Part shown: piece after piece, positions 7,072 to 11,277 of the stretch
How positions within the stretch are numbered: position 1 is the first letter of the stretch
How the letters are laid out: each line of letters opens with the position of its first letter
Assembly (NCBI GenBank): GCA_031257655.1
Contig: JAIROF010000002.1
Coordinates: 1-11,277, forward strand
Direction: 5' to 3'
Length of the DNA: 11,277 bases
Origin: Prevotellaceae bacterium
GTDB lineage: Bacteria; Bacteroidota; Bacteroidia; Bacteroidales; UBA932
Notes under the pieces: generated by a model
What the model was told of the DNA's origin: nothing
The model's input: only the letters and a program-made list of their open reading frames with translations
Database searches by the model: none
Translations under genes and position numbers: made by a program

Positions 7072-8721
7072 ATGAAACAAATGCTTACCAACCGTAAATT
7101 GGCCTTGGGCGCGGCAGGTACTTTGCTCAGCTGCGGCGTGCAGAACGCCGCCGCCCAGCCGGCAAAAGACGAGCGCCCCAATATTATCCTCATCATGGTG
7201 GACGACCTTGGATTTTCGGACATCGGCGCCTATGGGGCAAGCGAAATACAAACGCCCCATCTCGACCGCCTCGCGCAGGAAGGCGTCCGCTTCCGGCAGT
7301 TCTACAACAACGCCATCAGCGCGCCCACGAGGGCCTCGCTCATCACCGGGCAGTACCAGCACAAGGCGGGCGTCGGGTTTTTCAACGTCAACCTCGGGCT
7401 GCCCGCCTATCAGGGATTTCTCAACAGGCAATCGCCGACCTTTGCCGAAGTGCTGCGGCAGGCGGGCTACAGCACGCTCATGTCCGGCAAATGGCACGTG
7501 GGCGACGACAAAGACCAGTGGCCAAACCAGCGCGGGTTCGACAAGTTTTTCGGATTCATTGGCGGCGCCAGCAGCTACTACCTTCCGGTATCGCCGGACG
7601 ACGACCCCGTTGCGCTGGTCGAAAACAATGAGCCGCTAACGCTGGCGCAGGGAGAGTACCTCACAGAAGCCATTGCCGACCATGCGATAAAGTTCCTCGA
7701 CGAGCAGAGCAGCGAGCAAAAGCCGTTTTTCCTGTATCTGGCATTCAACGCGCCGCACTGGCCGCTGCAAGCCCGCCCGGACGACATTGCTCGCTACTGC
7801 GGAGCCTACGCCCTCGGGTGGGATTCCCTCCGCAGCGTGAGGTACCGCAGCAGCATCGAAAAAGGCGTTACCCTGCCCGGACAGCAGATAGCCGCCCGGG
7901 ACGCCTCCATCCCGCTCTGGAGCCGCCTGACCTACGACGAGCAGCAGCTCTGGCAGCGCCGGCAGGAGGTATATGCCGCCATGGTTGACCGCACAGACCG
8001 CGAGATAGGCCGCGTGCTGGACAAGCTGAAGGCGCTGAAGAAAGACGGCAACACGCTGGTCGTATTCATTTCCGACAACGGAGCGCAGGGCGGCGACGGC
8101 CTCTACGCCTACACGCGCCGCGCATCCGGCCCCGTGGGATCGGCGGGATCGTACGAGCTGCAGAACAGCTGCTGGTCGCAAACGGGCAATTCGCCGCTGC
8201 GCGACTACAAGGGCAAACCCTACGAAGGGGGAATCAGCAGCCCGTTTATCGCATGGTTTCCAAAAAGGCTAAAGGCCGGCCGCGTGGTGGACGGCGCAGG
8301 GCACATCATCGACCTGGCGCCTACATTTTACGAGCTTGCCGGCGCTCAGTATCCCGACAGCTCGGGTGGGCAGCCCGTGCATCCTTTGCCCGGAAAAAGC
8401 CTCCTCCCCGTGCTGACCGGCACAGCGGACAGGGTAGCGCGCAGCGAACCCCTGTTTTGGGAGCGCGCCGGCAACAAGGCGGTGCGCTCCGGAAAATGGA
8501 AGCTCGTGTCTCTCTACCCCGAAAACCGCTACGAGCTGTACGACATCGAAAGCGACAGGGGCGAAACCCGCAACGTGGCGGCGCTGCATCCCCACGTCGT
8601 GGAGCGCCTCAAAAGCGAATACGCTCAGTGGGCAACGAAAAACGATGTGGTAGATTTCTCCCTGCTGACAGGCGGCGATCCCTTCTCACGGCCATCTTCC
8701 GGCGCCAGACGAACAAAATAA
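7072..8721 (+). CDS. Type I (formylglycine) sulfatase lipoprotein, Ser-type, first of a tandem pair
   Basis: Starting at ATG 7072 the protein has 549 residues. A GTG 36 bases upstream would put a charged extension before the signal peptide, and ATG 7072 sits behind the same A-rich leader (cataaa) as its neighbours. A lipobox LLSC puts the lipidated Cys at 21. The sulfatase signature is SAPTR-x4-TG at 83-93, so Ser83 would be oxidised to the catalytic formylglycine by an anaerobic sulfatase-maturating enzyme, not encoded here. Other active-site residues are in place: Asp44-Asp45, Arg87, Lys140, His142, His229, Asp335-Asn336 and Lys380. The overall pattern resembles the arylsulfatase-like S1_4 group, but that is judged by eye. 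It lies 57 bases after the SusD gene and 22 before a paralogue, in an apparent single operon. Likely role: removal of sulfate esters from the imported glycan. Confidence 0.92.
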   Translation: MKQMLTNRKLALGAAGTLLSCGVQNAAAQPAKDERPNIILIMVDDLGFSDIGAYGASEIQTPHLDRLAQEGVRFRQFYNNAISAPTRASLITGQYQHKAGVGFFNVNLGLPAYQGFLNRQSPTFAEVLRQAGYSTLMSGKWHVGDDKDQWPNQRGFDKFFGFIGGASSYYLPVSPDDDPVALVENNEPLTLAQGEYLTEAIADHAIKFLDEQSSEQKPFFLYLAFNAPHWPLQARPDDIARYCGAYALGWDSLRSVRYRSSIEKGVTLPGQQIAARDASIPLWSRLTYDEQQLWQRRQEVYAAMVDRTDREIGRVLDKLKALKKDGNTLVVFISDNGAQGGDGLYAYTRRASGPVGSAGSYELQNSCWSQTGNSPLRDYKGKPYEGGISSPFIAWFPKRLKAGRVVDGAGHIIDLAPTFYELAGAQYPDSSGGQPVHPLPGKSLLPVLTGTADRVARSEPLFWERAGNKAVRSGKWKLVSLYPENRYELYDIESDRGETRNVAALHPHVVERLKSEYAQWATKNDVVDFSLLTGGDPFSRPSSGARRTK

Positions 8722-8743
8722 TTTTCAAAAAAAATAAAAAATC

Positions 8744-10414
8744 ATGAAAATATCCAACCATAGCCTGCTACTCGGTACGCTGGCCATAGCCTCCGCCTCA
8801 TGCGGCACAGCAGAGCGTAAAAATCCCGACCGCCGTCAGCCCAACATCGTCCTCATCCTTGCCGACGACTTGGGCTACTCCGATTTGGGAGCGTACGGCT
8901 CTGAAATACATACGCCCCATTTAGACCGTTTGGCCTCGGAAGGTGTGCGCCTGCGCGAGTTTTACAACAACTCTATCAGCGCGCCCACGCGGGCGTCGCT
9001 CCTCACGGGGCAGTACCAGCACAAGGCAGGCGTAGGCTATTTTTCCAACAACCTCGGGCTGCCCGCCTATCAGGGCTACATCAACCGCGAATCGCTGACG
9101 CTGGCGGAGGTGCTGCAAATGGCAGGCTACACAACCCTCCTGTCCGGCAAGTGGCACGTTGGCGGGAACGACACAAGCCTCCCGCAGCAGCGGGGCTTTG
9201 CGCGCAGCTTCCACGCCGACAACGGCAGCTACTTTGACCAGGGCGACTACAACGGCGGCAAAAAACGCCCCTACCATCTCGACGGAAATGCTTGGCCGCT
9301 CGAAGCAGGCTCCTACTACCTCACGGACGTCATCACCGATCAGGCCATACGGCTGATCGAGGAGGAAGGCGGCAAGGAGCGCCCGTTTTTTCTTTACCTC
9401 TCCTACACCGCGCCGCACTGGCCGCTGCACGCGCTGCCGGAGGATATCGCCAAGTACAGGGGAAAATACGATATTGGGTGGGACGAGCTCCGCCGGCAGC
9501 GGCTGGCAAAGCAGAAAACGCTGGGCATAGCGCCAAAACAGCTTGCTCCTTCCGAAAAAAACAATGACATACCGGAATGGAAGCGGTTGTCGTACGACCA
9601 AAAGCAGGAGTGGAGCAAGAAAATGGAGGTCTTTGCGGCAATGGTCGATCGCCTTGACCAGGGCGTAGGACGCCTGCTGGCGTCGCTGAAAGAGCAGCGC
9701 TTGGACGACAACACGCTGATCGTCTTCCTTTCGGACAACGGCGCTCCGGCAGAAGACCTTGTGCAATGGTTTCACGGGGCGACGCGCAATACAGGGCCGC
9801 TGGGAACCATCGGCTCCTACGAATCGCAGGGCAAAAGCTGGGCGTATGCCTCCAACACGCCTTTCCGTGACTTTAAGGATTACCTGTACGAAGGCGGCGT
9901 CAGCTCGCCGTTTATTGCGTGGTTTCCCGGAAAAATCGGGGCCGGCGGCATCGCGCGAGGCGTTGGGCATGTCATCGACATTGCGCCTACCCTGTATGAG
10001 CTTGCAGGCGCGGCATACCCCGAAAAATACGGGGATACGGAGACGTTTGCGCTGCCGGGAAAAAGCCTGCTGCCGGTATTGCTCGGGGAGCAGGATGCCG
10101 TTGATCGGGGCAAGCCTTTGTTTTGGGAGCGAGCCGGCAACCGTGCCGTCCGCTTGGGCAAGTGGAAGCTGGAGTCGCACTACCCAAGCTACGCATGGGA
10201 GCTGTATGACATAGACGCCGACCGCGGCGAAACAAACAACGTCGCCGCGCAGCACCACGACGTGGTCAGCCGGCTTTCTACGCTGTATTTCGAGTGGGCC
10301 AAAGAAACGGGCGTGGTGGACTTCCATACCATCGAAGACCGGGAGCCTCCCATGATGAAAGAATACAGGAAAAGCAAAGTTCAGAAACCGGTAAAAGCCA
10401 TGTTCTCTTTTTAG
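8744..10414 (+). CDS. Type I (formylglycine) sulfatase lipoprotein, Ser-type, second of a tandem pair
   Basis: This 556-residue protein is a clear paralogue of the preceding sulfatase, sharing long blocks such as SAPTRAS, TGQYQHKAGVG, LGLPAYQG, GKWHVG and PFIAWFP. The lipobox SASC gives lipidated Cys20. The sulfatase motif is SAPTR at 79-83 followed by LLTG, again Ser-type and dependent on a maturating enzyme. Probable metal and substrate residues are Asp41-Asp42, Arg83, Lys136, His138, His225, Asp331-Asn332 and Lys378. It differs from its partner between the GKWHVG motif and the PHWPL segment (about 145-185), a region that often contacts the glycan, so the two may cut different sulfate positions. 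It keeps the YDIGWDELR and EVFAAMVDRLD segments typical of arylsulfatase-like members. It is the last gene of the operon; the start follows an A-rich spacer of 22 bases. Confidence 0.92.
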   Translation: MKISNHSLLLGTLAIASASCGTAERKNPDRRQPNIVLILADDLGYSDLGAYGSEIHTPHLDRLASEGVRLREFYNNSISAPTRASLLTGQYQHKAGVGYFSNNLGLPAYQGYINRESLTLAEVLQMAGYTTLLSGKWHVGGNDTSLPQQRGFARSFHADNGSYFDQGDYNGGKKRPYHLDGNAWPLEAGSYYLTDVITDQAIRLIEEEGGKERPFFLYLSYTAPHWPLHALPEDIAKYRGKYDIGWDELRRQRLAKQKTLGIAPKQLAPSEKNNDIPEWKRLSYDQKQEWSKKMEVFAAMVDRLDQGVGRLLASLKEQRLDDNTLIVFLSDNGAPAEDLVQWFHGATRNTGPLGTIGSYESQGKSWAYASNTPFRDFKDYLYEGGVSSPFIAWFPGKIGAGGIARGVGHVIDIAPTLYELAGAAYPEKYGDTETFALPGKSLLPVLLGEQDAVDRGKPLFWERAGNRAVRLGKWKLESHYPSYAWELYDIDADRGETNNVAAQHHDVVSRLSTLYFEWAKETGVVDFHTIEDREPPMMKEYRKSKVQKPVKAMFSF

Positions 10415-10558
10415 CGCAGAGAGGCATCCGGTCGGCAGCGCAGGCAATCCGGCTCAGCGCAGCTGTGCTGCGCTCGGCATGGCTTTGTACGAAAATCTGC
10501 GCCATCTGCGTGCTGAAAATAACGGCATAACCAATGTTTTGAGAGAATTTTTATCTGT
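10415..10558. other. Operon-end intergenic region with perfect 8-bp hairpin
   Basis: AGCGCAGC (10456-10463) and GCTGCGCT (10467-10474) form a perfect stem with a TGT loop 42 bases after the last sulfatase. No T-tract follows on the plus strand, so it is at best a weak or Rho-assisted end to the operon. Before it lies an imperfect direct repeat (GGCATCCGG at about 10424, GGCAATCCGG at about 10443). After it the phrase AATCTGCGCCATCTGCGTG (10494-10512) resembles low-complexity intergenic repeats common in Bacteroidota. A 29-codon frame at 10479-10568 matches no family I know, and I do not call it a gene. Confidence 0.4.
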
Positions 10559-10592
10559 TTGCGCGTAATCCTAAAATTTCATGCTAACTTTG
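10559..10592 (+). promoter_or_regulatory. Rightward promoter for the XRE/RhuM/Fic region
   Basis: TTG at 10559-10561, a 23-base spacer and TAACTTTG at 10585-10592 fit the Bacteroidota promoter pattern, with the spacer at the long end of the usual range. The start would be near 10598, about 80 bases before the ATG of the regulator remnant at 10678. A small interrupted inverted repeat in the leader (ATTCT 10609-10613 with AGAAT 10628-10632, GAC and GTC inside) could be an operator, but this is weak. Confidence 0.5.
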
Positions 10593-10677
10593 TGCCGTTT
10601 TTCCGACAATTCTAAAAGACAAACGTCAGAATAAACGCAACGGCTTGATTTTTAAGTAAATATGAAATCATGCCGCT

Positions 10678-10852
10678 ATGTTGTTCGGTAACAGCATTAG
10701 GCAGGTAAGAGAAGAAACGGCAAATGCTGCAACGGCAACTTGCCGCAGCATTGGAAATTGATACGCCGATGTACAGTAAAATTGAGCGTAGCGAACGCCG
10801 CGCCAAGCGCAAACAGGCTATTGCAGCGGCCAAACATAATTGCAGGGGATGA
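10678..10852 (+). pseudogene. Frameshifted XRE-family helix-turn-helix regulator remnant
   Basis: From ATG 10678 the frame reads MLFGNSIRQVREE and then loses sense. Shifting one base at about 10717 restores RQMLQRQLAAALEIDTPMYS followed by KIERSERRAKRKQ. Together these make the classic XRE/Cro-type N-terminal DNA-binding domain (FGNxIRxxREE...LAAALxIDxxxxSKIERxER). The restored frame ends at TGA 10850-10852, and the usual C-terminal part is missing. Intact relatives are small DNA-binding repressors that often control adjacent restriction-modification, toxin or mobile genes. It sits behind a plausible promoter and runs directly into a second gene remnant. A sequencing error could mimic the single frameshift, but the missing C-terminus and the decay next door argue for a true pseudogene. 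Confidence 0.7.
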
Positions 10853-11014
10853 ATTGGACGAAAATCGAACCCCGTAAGAAATTCTTACACGTTCAAACCG
10901 AAGGCACCCGCTCCGTAAAACGTCAAATCGGACGCTAAAGAAATGTTAAAGTACGAAAGCGATTTCGACAGGGCGGTTAGCGAATTGACAGATAAAAATT
11001 ATAGCAATGAATAA
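10836..11014 (+). pseudogene. RhuM-family (virulence RhuM / death-on-curing-like) gene remnant, frameshifted and internally deleted
   Basis: Three pieces line up. The first, 10836-10874, reads IIAGDELDENRTP. The second, one frame over at 10876-10938, reads KFLHVQTEGTRSVKRQIGR and stops. The third, in another frame ending at TAA 11012-11014, reads SDAKEMLKYESDFDRAVS followed by ELTDKNYSNE. The first two resemble the RhuM segment EGELxxxxTVRKF-x-x-VQTEGxRxVxR that normally leads into YNLDxIISVGYR. That core is absent, so about two thirds of the gene appears deleted near 10928-10931, with its C-terminal tail kept. The N-terminus is also missing, replaced by the XRE remnant. The final stop overlaps the Fic start codon by 8 bases, so the intact gene was probably translationally coupled to fic. 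The family call is by remembered pattern and should be confirmed by search. Confidence 0.55.
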
Positions 11015-11277
11015 ATTAACAGCATATTTTACCGACGAAAAGCAGGCAAAACGCAAAGGCGGTTTGTATCACAAAACGCAGGTCAGCTTGGCGTACAACT
11101 CAAACCGTATTGAGGGCAGCCGCTTGACAGAAGAGCAAACCCGCTACATTTTTGAAACGCGCACAATCGGTTTCAAAGACGAAGAAGCCGTGCCGGTAGA
11201 TGACATTATCGAAACCTCCAACCACTTTGTGGCTTTCGACTATTTGCTTGATACGGCTGATAGCCCATTGACAAATG
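11007..11277 (+). CDS. Fic-family protein, N-terminal part (runs off window)
   Basis: Ninety codons are present from ATG 11007. The sequence MNKLTAYFTDEKQAKRKGG leads into SLAYNSNRIEGSRLT (27-41), which holds the Fic inhibitory-helix motif S-x-x-x-E-G (Ser32, Glu36, Gly37). An N-terminal position of this motif marks class II Fic proteins, in which the helix blocks the ATP site of the same protein. Fic enzymes usually transfer AMP to target proteins, acting as toxins or regulators. The catalytic HPFxxGNGR loop lies beyond the window, so activity cannot be judged. The start overlaps the stop of the upstream RhuM-like remnant by 8 bases. The gene appears intact as far as it can be read. It probably belongs with that remnant as a two-gene defence or accessory module rather than with the sulfatase operon. 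Confidence 0.85.
   Translation, partial: MNKLTAYFTDEKQAKRKGGLYHKTQVSLAYNSNRIEGSRLTEEQTRYIFETRTIGFKDEEAVPVDDIIETSNHFVAFDYLLDTADSPLTN

Noticed and set aside
10479..10568. 29-codon frame MALYENLRHLRAE... after the sulfatase operon
   Set aside because: It is short, matches no family, and overlaps an intergenic repeat phrase and the -33 box of the next promoter. It is probably chance.

Overview
The window is most likely from a member of the Bacteroidota, probably Bacteroidales. It carries a SusC/SusD pair, Ser-type sulfatases made as lipoproteins, A-rich translation starts without Shine-Dalgarno sequences (such as aataaaATG), and several promoters of the Bacteroidota form TTG-N20-TAnnTTTG. The species cannot be named from the sequence.

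Layout. (1) 1-1590 is the end of a BREX-type phage-defence operon: the last 51 codons of a probable pglZ, then a complete short-form brxL. This part is visibly AT-richer than what follows. (2) 1591-2406 has no convincing protein gene but is rich in structure. It holds a 133-bp element with 23-bp inverted ends, a rightward promoter, a GC-rich stem-loop, an uninterrupted (CA)38 microsatellite, a leftward promoter firing into that repeat, leftward terminator-like hairpins, and a compact leftward promoter-terminator unit opposite the susC leader. (3) 2407-10414 is a GC-rich four-gene, same-strand operon: SusC-like TonB-dependent transporter, SusD-like lipoprotein, and two tandem paralogous sulfatases. 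(4) 10415-11277 is lower in GC again and holds a promoter, a frameshifted XRE-type regulator remnant, a frameshifted and internally deleted RhuM-family remnant, and the start of a Fic-family gene that runs off the window.

How the genes work together. SusC and SusD would bind and import a glycan across the outer membrane. The two sulfatases would remove sulfate esters from it. The substrate is therefore probably a sulfated glycan, but the window has no glycoside hydrolase, lyase or sensor to identify it. The sulfatases carry Ser where the catalytic formylglycine forms, so they need an anaerobic sulfatase-maturating enzyme encoded elsewhere. The operon lies between defence or mobile-type genes on both sides, which suggests an accessory region assembled by insertion and decay.

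The most interesting regulatory observations are a candidate antisense RNA of about 80 nt over the susC leader and start codon (promoter 2441-2411, terminator 2381-2326) and the long CA tract between two opposing promoters. Both were read by eye from sequence motifs and are untested.
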